The position numbers and the translations under genes were made by a program. Positions 17,785 through 25,464 of a stretch of 64,000 nt of DNA are shown one piece after another (the stretch's first letter is position 1; every line of letters starts with the position of its first letter). Source of the stretch: Phytoactinopolyspora mesophila (GTDB taxonomy: Bacteria; Actinomycetota; Actinomycetes; Jiangellales; Jiangellaceae). The stretch spans positions 261,076 to 325,075 of the forward strand of contig NZ_WLZY01000002.1 in the NCBI RefSeq assembly GCF_010122465.1, read 5' to 3'. Under the pieces are notes generated by a model. It saw nothing but the letters and a program-made list of their open reading frames with translations. It had not been told where the DNA came from and did not search any database.

Positions 17785-18687
17785 TCAGCGTTCGAGGACG
17801 TGGGCGGTGTAGCGCTGCTTCATCTGGGCGACCACCGTGTCCGGGTCCGCGGCCCAGATGTCCGCGTGGAAGATCTCCACCTCGATGTCACCGTCATAGC
17901 CGGCCTGTTCGACGAGTCGGCGGAAGTAACGGAAGTCGATGTGGCCGTCGCCCATCATGCCGCGGGACAGCAACGCGTCGCCGGGGAACGGGGTGATCCA
18001 GTCACAGACCTGGAAACTGGAGATCCGCCCAGCGGCGCGGGCGATCTGCCGTTCGACCTCCGGATCCCACCAGACATGGAACGTGTCGACGACGACGCCG
18101 ACCGCCTCGGCGGGATGCTGTTCGGCGATGTCCAACGCCTGGCCGAGGGTGGACAGCACCCCGCGGTCAGCGCAATACAGCGGATGCATCGGTTCGAGCG
18201 CCAGCTGGACGCCGCGCTCGATCGCGTAGGGGACAAGCTCGGCGATGCCGTCGGCAACTCGCTGCCGCGCGCCGGGCAGGTCGCGATCGCGCTCCGCCGC
18301 CGGCGACGACGCCGAAGCCGCGGGCATGGCCGCCGCGCTTCCGGGCAGTACCGGCTGACCGGAGCCACCCGGTTCCGGCAGCCCGCCGACCACCATCACC
18401 AGGCATGGCGCACCCAACTCAGCGGCCTCCTCGATCGCGCGCCGGTTGTCGTCGATCGAGCGGCGACGCTCCGGCCCCTCGTGCGCGGTGAGGAAACCGC
18501 CGCGGCACAGTGACGAGACCCGTAGCCCAGCGTCTCGCACGAGCTTCGCCGACTCGCTCACACCGGCCTCGTGTACCGGTTCGCGCCACAGGCCGATGGC
18601 CTCGATACCGGCCCGGACACAGCCGTCAACCGCTTCGCGCACCGACCACGAGTTGGTCGTCTTCTGGTTCAGCGACAGCCGCCGCAT
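17785..18687 (-). CDS. Sugar phosphate isomerase/epimerase (TIM barrel)
   Basis: This encodes 300 residues starting MRRLSLNQKTTNSWSV. The fold is AP-endonuclease-2/xylose isomerase-like. Metal-site candidates are LALEPMHPLYCADRG, VGVVVDTFHVWWDPE, GHIDFRYFRRL and DIEVEIFHADIW. A ~35-residue Ala/Ser/Pro-rich insertion (around GSAAAMPAASASSPAAE) is unusual and may be a loop. It is the last gene of a reverse-strand unit with the DUF993 and Gfo/Idh genes, and likely converts a keto-sugar in that pathway. The substrate is unknown. Confidence 0.85.
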   Translation of the reverse strand: MRRLSLNQKTTNSWSVREAVDGCVRAGIEAIGLWREPVHEAGVSESAKLVRDAGLRVSSLCRGGFLTAHEGPERRRSIDDNRRAIEEAAELGAPCLVMVVGGLPEPGGSGQPVLPGSAAAMPAASASSPAAERDRDLPGARQRVADGIAELVPYAIERGVQLALEPMHPLYCADRGVLSTLGQALDIAEQHPAEAVGVVVDTFHVWWDPEVERQIARAAGRISSFQVCDWITPFPGDALLSRGMMGDGHIDFRYFRRLVEQAGYDGDIEVEIFHADIWAADPDTVVAQMKQRYTAHVLER

Positions 18688-18738
18688 TCATTCCACCCCC
18701 GTGGGTCTCGTGCGCCGATCAACTGCCAAGCACCTGCG

Positions 18739-18800
18739 GTTGATCATGGGCGGATGACACCTTTTCGGCCTCGAATAGGCGGCATGTGCCCATGATCAAC
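18739..18800. repeat. TTGATCAT inverted repeat (13-bp arms)
   Basis: The arms GTTGATCATGGGC (18739-18751) and its exact complement (18788-18800) enclose a 36-base loop with partial internal pairing. It sits between two genes of the same strand, just downstream of the DUF993 stop. A relative lies at 30093-30155. Confidence 0.9.
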
Positions 18801-18818
18801 GGGAAGGGGGGTGTGCAT

Positions 18819-19976
18819 CTATAGTGCTCCGTAGGTCGTCAGCAGCGCCGTCATGCGCGCCGCGGCCAAATCCGGATCCGGCAGCAGCCGCGCGGCGTCG
18901 GCCAGCCGGAAGGTCTCCACCAGATGCGGCAGGCTGCGCGCACTCTGCAGGCCGCCGACCATGGTGAACCCTGGCTGAAGGCCGGAGAGCCAGGACAGGA
19001 ACGCGATGCCGGTCTTGTAGTAGTACGTCGGGGCGCCGAATACGTGGCGGGCCAGCGGGACGGTGGGCGCGAATGCCGCGTCGTACGCGTCGTCGTCGCC
19101 GTTGTCCAATGCCCGCAACGCCGCCGACGCCGCGGGCGCGATCGCGGCGAAGATGCCCAGCAGCGCGTCGCTGTGGCTGGCGCCGTCGCCCCGGATCAAC
19201 TCCGGGTAGTTGAAGTCGTCGCCGGTGTAGAGGCGCACACCGTCAGGTAGCTGGGCCCGGAAGGCCTTCTCGTGGTCGGCATCGAGCAGCGACACCTTGA
19301 CCCCGTCGATGTTGGCGGCGTGATCGCGGATCAGCTCGACGACCTGTGCGGTGGCGGTGTCGACATCGGCCGAACCCCAGTACCCGTGCAGCGCTGGATC
19401 GAACATCGGCCCAAGCCAGTGCAGGATGACCGGCGAGCCGGCCATCGGAATGGTGCGGTCGTACACGGCTCGGTACTCGTCGGGGGTCTTGGCAACGGCC
19501 GCCAGGTGCCGGCTGGCCATCAGGATCACCTGCGCGCCGGCGTCCTGCACCGTGCCGATCTGGGTCTCGTAGGCGGCTACTACCTCGTCGAGCGTCGTCG
19601 CCGGTTCTTGCAGGTGATCGGTGCCAGCGCCGGCCGCGATGCGGGCACCGACGGATGCCGCCTCCGTGGCGCTGCGCCGGATCAGCTCCTGCGTCGTCGT
19701 CCAGTCCAGCCCCATGCCGCGCTGAGCGGTATCCATCGCCTCGGCCAGGCCCAGACCGTAGGACCAGAGGTGGTGCCGGAAGGCCAGGGTGGTGTCCCAG
19801 TCGACGACGGCCGGTGCGCCCGGTGTGTTGCCGCCCAGGGGATCGGCGACGACGTGCGCCGCCGCGAAAGCGACCCGGGACTGGAATGGCCCGGTGGGCT
19901 TGGTCCAAACGCCCGGCTCGTGCAGCGTGTGCACGATGGTGCCACCGTTGGCGGTGGGCAGCTCGACCGTGGTCAT
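18819..19976 (-). CDS. DUF993 dihydrodipicolinate synthase-like protein
   Basis: This encodes 385 residues from ATG 19976, chosen for the perfect GGAGGTGAC just before it rather than a longer upstream start. It is a predicted TIM barrel of the DapA-related DUF993 family. Recognisable parts are LWSYGLGLAEAMDTAQRGMGLDW, SPVILHWLGPMFDP, DGVKVSLLDADHEKAFRAQL and LYTGDDFNYPELI. The Lys in GVKVSL is the candidate Schiff-base residue. It likely performs an aldol or retro-aldol step on an oxidised sugar. The operon partners are a Gfo/Idh oxidoreductase upstream and a sugar isomerase downstream. Confidence 0.88.
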   Translation of the reverse strand: MTTVELPTANGGTIVHTLHEPGVWTKPTGPFQSRVAFAAAHVVADPLGGNTPGAPAVVDWDTTLAFRHHLWSYGLGLAEAMDTAQRGMGLDWTTTQELIRRSATEAASVGARIAAGAGTDHLQEPATTLDEVVAAYETQIGTVQDAGAQVILMASRHLAAVAKTPDEYRAVYDRTIPMAGSPVILHWLGPMFDPALHGYWGSADVDTATAQVVELIRDHAANIDGVKVSLLDADHEKAFRAQLPDGVRLYTGDDFNYPELIRGDGASHSDALLGIFAAIAPAASAALRALDNGDDDAYDAAFAPTVPLARHVFGAPTYYYKTGIAFLSWLSGLQPGFTMVGGLQSARSLPHLVETFRLADAARLLPDPDLAAARMTALLTTYGAL

Positions 19977-20052
19977 GTCACCTCCGTACGTTGCGTCCTG
20001 CACCCCGAGCGCCGGGGGCCACGTCCCGCAGGACGCAAGGTCCGCCGCGCGC

Positions 20053-21204
20053 TCACAGCGTCAGCTCCGGCAGCTCGATTCGCCGGCCTTCCACCGACGA
20101 CGTGAGGCCGGCCTCGGCCAGGCGAACGCCACGTGCCCCGGCCAGGAAGTCATAGGGGTGCTCGGCGTCTTCGACGACATGCCGCACGAACAGTTCCCAC
20201 TGGGCCTTGAACCCGTTGTCGATCTCGGCGTTGGCCGGCACGTCCTGCCATTGCGAGCGGAACGGCTCGGTCTCCACCAGATCCGGGTTCCACACCGGCT
20301 TGGGCGTGGCGCCGCGATGTTGTGCGACGCATCCGTGCAATCCGGCGACGGCACTGCCCTCGGTGCCGTCGACCTGGAATTCGACCAACTCGTCGCGGTG
20401 GACGCGGACACACCACGACGAGTTGAGCTGGGCGATGATGCCGCCGTCGATCTCGAAGATGCCGTACGCGGCGTCGTCGGCGGTGGCGTCGTACGGCTTG
20501 CCCTGCTCGTCCCAGCGTTGCGGGATGTGGGTGACCGCCTTCGCGGTGACCGCATTGATCGAACCGAACAGGTTGCTGAGGACGTAGTCCCAGTGGCAGA
20601 ACATGTCGCTGACGATGCCGCCGCCGTCTTCCTTGCGGTAGTTCCAGCTCGGCCGCTGGGCGGACTGCCAGTCGCCCTCGAAGACCCAGTAGCCGAACTC
20701 GCCACGGACCGAGAGGATGCGGCCGAAGAAGCCACTGTCGATCAGCCGGCGCAGTTTGACCAGGCCGGGGAGGAACAGCTTGTCGTGGACGACGCCGTTC
20801 TTGACGCCGGCTTCACGTGCCCGGCGGGCCAGGTCGAGCGCGGCGTCGACACTCTCGGAGATCGGCTTCTCGGTGTAGATGTGCTTGCCGGCCTCGATGG
20901 CCTTGACAATCGAGGCCTCGCGGACCGAGGTCAGCTGTGCGTCGAAGTAGATCTGCATGTCCGGGTCGGCGAGCGCGGCATCGACGTCGGTGGTCCAACG
21001 GGTTAGACCGTGCCGGTCGGCGATCTCCTGCAGCTTGGTTTCGTTGCGGCCGACCAGCAGCGGTTCTAGTTGAATCCGGCTTCCGTCCGCGAGCTCGACT
21101 CCGCCTTGTTCGCGGATCGCCAGAACGGACCGGATCAGGTGTTGCCGGTAACCCATCCGGCCGGTGACGCCGTTCATGATGACGCCGAGCGAAGTGCCTG
21201 CCAT
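20053..21204 (-). CDS. Gfo/Idh/MocA oxidoreductase of an unidentified sugar pathway
   Basis: This encodes 383 residues with GGGGAGG before the ATG. The N-terminal nucleotide domain is unusual for the family (LGVIMNGVTGRMGYRQHLIRS), and the conserved lysine is in IYTEKPISESVDAAL. The C-terminal domain contains GGGIVSDMFCHWDYVLSNLFG, where the catalytic His/Asp pair lies, and an added Trp-rich segment. It is the first gene of the operon, with a GGAA-N6-TACC palindrome in its leader (21217-21230). It probably oxidises a sugar hydroxyl or lactone. The substrate is not deducible. Confidence 0.87.
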   Translation of the reverse strand: MAGTSLGVIMNGVTGRMGYRQHLIRSVLAIREQGGVELADGSRIQLEPLLVGRNETKLQEIADRHGLTRWTTDVDAALADPDMQIYFDAQLTSVREASIVKAIEAGKHIYTEKPISESVDAALDLARRAREAGVKNGVVHDKLFLPGLVKLRRLIDSGFFGRILSVRGEFGYWVFEGDWQSAQRPSWNYRKEDGGGIVSDMFCHWDYVLSNLFGSINAVTAKAVTHIPQRWDEQGKPYDATADDAAYGIFEIDGGIIAQLNSSWCVRVHRDELVEFQVDGTEGSAVAGLHGCVAQHRGATPKPVWNPDLVETEPFRSQWQDVPANAEIDNGFKAQWELFVRHVVEDAEHPYDFLAGARGVRLAEAGLTSSVEGRRIELPELTL

Positions 21205-21216
21205 TCAATCCTCCCC

Positions 21217-21230
21217 GGAAAGCGCTTACC
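21217..21230. promoter_or_regulatory. LacI-type operator before the Gfo/Idh-DUF993 operon
   Basis: GGAAAGCGCTTACC is a near-perfect palindrome centred on GC, immediately upstream of the Shine-Dalgarno. It shares the GGAA-N6-T(T/A)CC form with a site in front of the LacI gene that starts at 26517, which makes that regulator a candidate. Confidence 0.65.
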
Positions 21231-21306
21231 AACGAAGATACACCATTCCCCTGTCCGGCGTCAGCAGGAGGTGCCGGTTATGTCACGTGTTCTGTGATCG
21301 CGCCGG

Positions 21307-21382
21307 CGCGACTTCAATACCGCCAGGTGACCTTCGGGGCCGTTTCGAGTGCTGAACGACACCTGGCGGTATTGAAGTCGCG
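21307..21382. repeat. Perfect 23-bp inverted repeat (CCAGGTG family, copy 2)
   Basis: The arms 21307-21329 and 21360-21382 are exact complements around a 30-base loop. The core CAATACCGCCAGGTG matches copy 1 (6447-6518) except at two positions, and both are compensated on the opposite arm. Confidence 0.95.
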
Positions 21383-21411
21383 GGTGGCCGACGGTCACGA
21401 GCATTTGCCGG

Positions 21412-22302
21412 TTACGACCCGGCCAATTGCTCGTGATCATTGGCGAGAGGGGCGAGCGCGTGTTTGATCGTCTCGTCGATCTCTGTGGTGCACTGGTGGA
21501 CCCGGTCGCCGGCTGGGCGCAGCAGGCCGTCCTCGCCGGCGGCGTGGAGCTCGGCCACCTGCTCGGCGAAGTCTCGCGGTACTCCCGCTTGCTCCAACGT
21601 GCTGACCCACTCCTGACGTGGCACGTTCACGACGTCGACGGTGGTGCCGAGGGCTGCCGCGAGCTTCTCCGCCACCTGGCGCTCCGTGTACGCCGGTCCG
21701 TCCAGGTCGATCACCTCGCTGTGCGTGGGTCCCTCAAGCAAAAGGGCAGCTGCGACAGCGCCGATGTCCCGGGTGGCGATCATCGGAGTCGCGACGTCGG
21801 CGGACGAACCGAAGTTCGGATAGATGCCGACGTTCCGGACGGTGTCGAGCACGTCCTCGAACTTCTCCTGGAAGTGAGCTGACCGGATCGCGCTGAGCAC
21901 CGTCCCGGTAGAGCGCAGCTCGTTCTCCAGGAGGTGCAGCCAGCGGATCGGCCCGGTACCGGATGGGAGGTGAGCGCCGACGGAGGACAACATGACGACG
22001 TGTGGCACGCCGCTGTCGCGTGCGGCGCCCGCGATGGAATCGATCAGCCGACGCTGGGAGTCGGCGTCGGTGGCGCCCGGTATGAACGGAAGCATGACGA
22101 ACCATCCGTCGGCTCCCGTCACGGCGTCGGTGAGCGTGGTTCGGTCGGTCAGGTCCACCACGGCCACCTCAGCTCCTCGCTTCGCCCACGACGTGCCCTT
22201 CGCGGCGTCCCGGACCAACGCTCGTACCGGCGCGCCGTGGGCGAGCAACTCCCTGGCGGTGGCGCCTCCGACATGGCCCGTGATACCTGTGATCGCGTAC
22301 AT
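21412..22302 (-). CDS. NmrA/NAD(P)-binding reductase-like protein
   Basis: This encodes 296 residues. The start at ATG 22302 is supported by AAAGGAG seven bases before it and by the dinucleotide motif directly after (MYAITGITGHVGGATARELL, a GxxGxxG site). The atypical short-chain dehydrogenase fold continues with VVMLSSVGAHLP, the HFQEKFEDVL segment and a substrate lobe. Relatives are quinone reductases or NADPH sensors related to QorB. The gene diverges from an AraC regulator 172 bases away, which probably controls it. Such pairs often respond to quinones or aldehydes. Confidence 0.87.
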   Translation of the reverse strand: MYAITGITGHVGGATARELLAHGAPVRALVRDAAKGTSWAKRGAEVAVVDLTDRTTLTDAVTGADGWFVMLPFIPGATDADSQRRLIDSIAGAARDSGVPHVVMLSSVGAHLPSGTGPIRWLHLLENELRSTGTVLSAIRSAHFQEKFEDVLDTVRNVGIYPNFGSSADVATPMIATRDIGAVAAALLLEGPTHSEVIDLDGPAYTERQVAEKLAAALGTTVDVVNVPRQEWVSTLEQAGVPRDFAEQVAELHAAGEDGLLRPAGDRVHQCTTEIDETIKHALAPLANDHEQLAGS

Positions 22303-22474
22303 GACCTGCTCCTTTCGGTCTTTTTGAGACATCGGGTAGTGATGTCAATTCGACCGGAAACCCGCCTCGTCGAACATGCTTGTGACGCCTGAGCACATGT
22401 CCGTGCGTCTGGCCGCCGCGTCGGGCCGTCACACATTGCTGGTCGCCATGTGCTGGGCCTCGTAAGCTGATCGG

Positions 22475-23434
22475 GTGGACGCACTCGATGGACTGCTGGA
22501 CGGCGCCCGGGCGCGCGGAGCGTTGTTCCACCAGACCGTGCTGGAGCCACCTTGGTCGTTGTACATCGCCGAAGAGGTGCCGCTGACGCTGGTCACCATG
22601 GCTCGCGGTGACGCATGGATCGTCCCCGAGGGCGACGAAGCCCCGGTGCGGTTGCACACCGGGGACGTCGCGGTGGCGCGGGGCACCGTTCCCTACGTCG
22701 TCGCCGACGATCCATCGACGCCGCCCCAATTGATCATCCACTCCCAGAACCGGGCGAAGACCCTCGACGGGGTGGACCTCACCGAAGAGCTGACAATGGG
22801 GGTGCGAACCTGCCGGCTGGCGCCGAACGGATCAGACGTCCTGCTCAGCGCCGCCTATCCCTTGCGGCATGATGTCAACGAGCGCCTGCTGGCCACCCTG
22901 CCCCCGGTGCTCGTGGTGCCGCGAGCGGATGCCCGTGGGCCTCTGATGGACCTGCTCATCTCGGAAGTGGACCGGGACGAACCTGGTCAGCAGGCTGTCT
23001 TGGACCGGCTACTGGACCTCGCCCTGATCGCGACGCTGCGCGCCTGGTTCGCCCGCCCAGAGGCTGAGGCTCCGGGGTGGTACCGAGCCCAGCGAGACCC
23101 CGTGGTCGGCCCCGCGCTGCAGCTCATCCACGACCAGCCCGCCAGCGCATGGACGGTTGCGGAACTGGCCGGCAACGTCGGCGTCTCCCGGTCGGTGTTC
23201 GCCCAGCGCTTCGCCGAGCTGATGGGCGAGTCGCCGATGGCCTATCTGACGGGCTGGCGCATCGCGGTGGCGGCTGATCTGCTCCGCGAGACCGATGCGA
23301 CCATCGAGGCCATCGCCCGCAAGGTCGGTTACGCCAACGCCTTCGCGCTGAGTGTCGCCTTCAAACGGGTTCGCGGGGTCACACCGAGCCAGTTCCGGAC
23401 CTCAACTCCGCGAGAGTTCGTCGAGGCGCCGTAG
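22475..23434 (+). CDS. AraC-family transcriptional regulator
   Basis: This encodes 319 residues. The N-terminal ~170 residues are a cupin-type sensor (LYIAEEVPLTLVTMARGDAWIV ... LHTGDVAVARGTVPYVV), and the C-terminal ~100 carry the two HTH motifs (WTVAELAGNVGVSRSVFAQRF; IEAIARKVGYANAFALSVAFKR). The start is GTG 22475. A TAAGCT box at 22463-22468 ends exactly seven bases before it, so the transcript is probably leaderless. It is divergent from the NmrA-like reductase and likely its regulator. Its 3' end overlaps the convergent SRPBCC gene by 33 bases. Confidence 0.9.
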   Translation: MDALDGLLDGARARGALFHQTVLEPPWSLYIAEEVPLTLVTMARGDAWIVPEGDEAPVRLHTGDVAVARGTVPYVVADDPSTPPQLIIHSQNRAKTLDGVDLTEELTMGVRTCRLAPNGSDVLLSAAYPLRHDVNERLLATLPPVLVVPRADARGPLMDLLISEVDRDEPGQQAVLDRLLDLALIATLRAWFARPEAEAPGWYRAQRDPVVGPALQLIHDQPASAWTVAELAGNVGVSRSVFAQRFAELMGESPMAYLTGWRIAVAADLLRETDATIEAIARKVGYANAFALSVAFKRVRGVTPSQFRTSTPREFVEAP

Positions 23435-23866
23435 CTCGGCCTTCAACGCGAGCCGCACCGCCGCCGGTGGCAAGGCGCGCCGGACCGGAGCGGGGAAGCG
23501 TAGTGCCTGGAGCCGGCCGAACCGGGTGCCGTCGGGGTGGGGGACCGCCGCCATGCCGACGACGAGGAACCGGCTCTGCATCCAGCACCAGCGTGGTCTC
23601 AGCACGATGTTCATCCGGGCCCGCAGCCCGAGGTGGCCCCGGACGTCGGCGGTCAGCCGGTCGTCGCCGCGATCGGCGATGCGCAGCGAGCGTACGTGTG
23701 GCTGGATGGCCGGCACGGTGCGCTCGAGGTCCGCGGCAACCGACCACAGCCGGTCAGGCTCAGTACCGATGACGCCTTCGACGACGACGGCGCCCGGCAG
23801 GGCCGCGGCAAGGATATGCAGGCGCGCGACGGGGTCTATCTCGGCGACGGGCCATGGTGTGTTCAT
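23402..23866 (-). CDS. SRPBCC-like hypothetical protein
   Basis: This encodes 154 residues from ATG 23866, which overlaps the sigma-factor stop as ATGA. The pattern VVVEGVIGTEPDRLWSVAADLERTVPAI, followed by strands LRIADRGDDRLTADVRG and a C-terminal helix, suggests a helix-grip (polyketide cyclase/START-like) fold. There is no clear catalytic motif. It is the third gene of a coupled unit with an alpha/beta hydrolase and an ECF sigma factor, and may act as a sensor or accessory protein. Function is unknown. Confidence 0.7.
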   Translation of the reverse strand: MNTPWPVAEIDPVARLHILAAALPGAVVVEGVIGTEPDRLWSVAADLERTVPAIQPHVRSLRIADRGDDRLTADVRGHLGLRARMNIVLRPRWCWMQSRFLVVGMAAVPHPDGTRFGRLQALRFPAPVRRALPPAAVRLALKAELRRLDELSRS

Positions 23867-24366
23867 CGTTGCCACTCCTGACGGAAGCGTCTGCGGGCGC
23901 GGAACAGCCGTGAGCGCACGGTGCCCGATGGGACGTCGAGTACTTCGGCGATCTCGGTCTCGGTCAGACCTTCGATGCCGCGCAAGACAAGCACGGCCCG
24001 ATGTTCCGGGGCGAGGCGTTCGAGAACAGCCGTGATGTCAGTGTGAAGTTCGGGCTCCTCAGGTGCCGGTATTCCGGCGAACCAGTCGGCCGGCATGGGC
24101 GGAATCGCCTGACGTTGACGTGCGAGGCGGATGGCGGCGCGGACGGCGATGCGTCGGGCCCAGCCCCACAGCGCCGCTGGTTCGCGGAGCTGGCCAAGCT
24201 TCTGGAAGATGCTCACGAGCGCTTCCTGGGCGGCGTCGGGGCCGTCGTGCAGGGCGATCGGACCACACCATCGACCCACCGCCGGTTCCAGCCGGGCCAA
24301 GAGTTCGTGCATGGCCATCGCGTCGCCGGCCTGCGCCGCGCGGACCAGGTCCGCGTCGTCACTCAT
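23863..24366 (-). CDS. ECF-type RNA polymerase sigma factor
   Basis: This encodes 167 residues starting MSDDADLVRAAQAGD at 24366; the longer upstream frame is hydrolase coding sequence in another frame. Region 2 (DGPDAAQEALVSIFQKLGQLREPAALWGWARRIAVRAAIR) and region 4 (LAPEHRAVLVLRGIEGLTETEIAEVLDVPSGTVRSRLFRARRR) are complete. It overlaps the upstream hydrolase by eight bases and the downstream SRPBCC gene by four. No zinc-finger anti-sigma factor is adjacent, so its control is unclear. Confidence 0.93.
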   Translation of the reverse strand: MSDDADLVRAAQAGDAMAMHELLARLEPAVGRWCGPIALHDGPDAAQEALVSIFQKLGQLREPAALWGWARRIAVRAAIRLARQRQAIPPMPADWFAGIPAPEEPELHTDITAVLERLAPEHRAVLVLRGIEGLTETEIAEVLDVPSGTVRSRLFRARRRFRQEWQR

Positions 24367-25324
24367 CGAGGAAGTCCAGGAGCAGTTGCTCCACCTGCTC
24401 GGGGCAGTCGGCGTGGACATTGTGCCCGCACCCTTCCAGCCGGTGTACCTCGGAGCCGTGAATGCCGTCGCCCAGCCGGCCGGCGAACTCTGCCGGGAGG
24501 AAGGCATCCTGGGCGCCCCACACGATCAAGGTAGGGATGTCCACGTTCCCGAGGTCGCGCTCGGTCTCGGACCAGTCCAAGCGTCGTTGGGACAGCACCA
24601 GCGCACGCCGGTTGTCGGCCTGCAACGCGGTACGGGAGACCTCGTCGACCAGCTCGTCGGTCACGCGCTCGCCGTTCACGAAGGCTTTGTGGAGGAAGTC
24701 GGCGACGTCTCCGCGGCCCATCAGCTTGACCATCGCCTCGCCGACCATCGGAACCTCGAAGATCCGCCAGTCCCACACGTCCGGCTCGTCGATGCCGCTG
24801 GCACCGAGTAGCGTGAGCGAGCTGACCCGCTCCGGATGCAGCTGTGCGTATCGCAGCGACCAGCCGCCTCCCCATGAATGGCCGACCAAGGCGAACTCTT
24901 CCAGCCCGACAGCGTCGACGAACGCGTCCAGTGCAGAGGTCATCGCGGGAACGTCGAAGGAGAAGCCGGGGTCGATCGTCGTCGTGTAGCCGTTTCCCGG
25001 CATGTCTACCAGGTAGACGGTGTACTCGTCGCGGAGGGCCTGGACGGTGTCGCGGAACGTGTAGGACCATTCGCCGCCGCCGTGCACCATCACCACCGCA
25101 GGTCCGTGGCCGAACTTCTGGTACGAGAACCGCGCGACGCCGGTGTCGACGGTGGATGGTGGGTGCTCCTGGTGGAACTCCGACCCAGCCAGGTCGGGCT
25201 CCGGCGGGTTCCAGACGTACGCCAGGCCCGCGAGAGCGAGAACACCCAGCATGACGACGCCGCCGAAGGCGAGCAGTAGCCGGCGCGGCCAACGGCGGCG
25301 GGCGGGTGGGATGGTCTGTGACAT
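24359..25324 (-). CDS. Membrane-anchored alpha/beta hydrolase
   Basis: This encodes 321 residues from ATG 25324, with GGAGGAG nine bases upstream. A basic N-terminus plus the hydrophobic stretch LLLAFGGVVMLGVLALAGLAY forms a signal anchor. The hydrolase domain follows: oxyanion motif VMVHGGGEWSYTF, nucleophile elbow LVGHSWGGGWSLR (Ser in GHSWGG), acid in IVWGAQDAFLP and histidine in LEGCGHNVHAD. The fold is epoxide hydrolase/haloalkane dehalogenase-like and probably acts outside the membrane. It leads a three-gene coupled operon with an ECF sigma factor. Confidence 0.9.
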   Translation of the reverse strand: MSQTIPPARRRWPRRLLLAFGGVVMLGVLALAGLAYVWNPPEPDLAGSEFHQEHPPSTVDTGVARFSYQKFGHGPAVVMVHGGGEWSYTFRDTVQALRDEYTVYLVDMPGNGYTTTIDPGFSFDVPAMTSALDAFVDAVGLEEFALVGHSWGGGWSLRYAQLHPERVSSLTLLGASGIDEPDVWDWRIFEVPMVGEAMVKLMGRGDVADFLHKAFVNGERVTDELVDEVSRTALQADNRRALVLSQRRLDWSETERDLGNVDIPTLIVWGAQDAFLPAEFAGRLGDGIHGSEVHRLEGCGHNVHADCPEQVEQLLLDFLDE

Positions 25325-25464
25325 GTGAGGGCTCCTCCACTGGGTGACTACATGGAAGGAGCCGCCGGGAGCGGCCTGCACTCCACCCGTGACGCATCAC
25401 ACACCCGCGCATTGCTCAGTGATGACCGGGCCGGAAGACGCGCGAAATGCCGCTGGGTCCCTGC

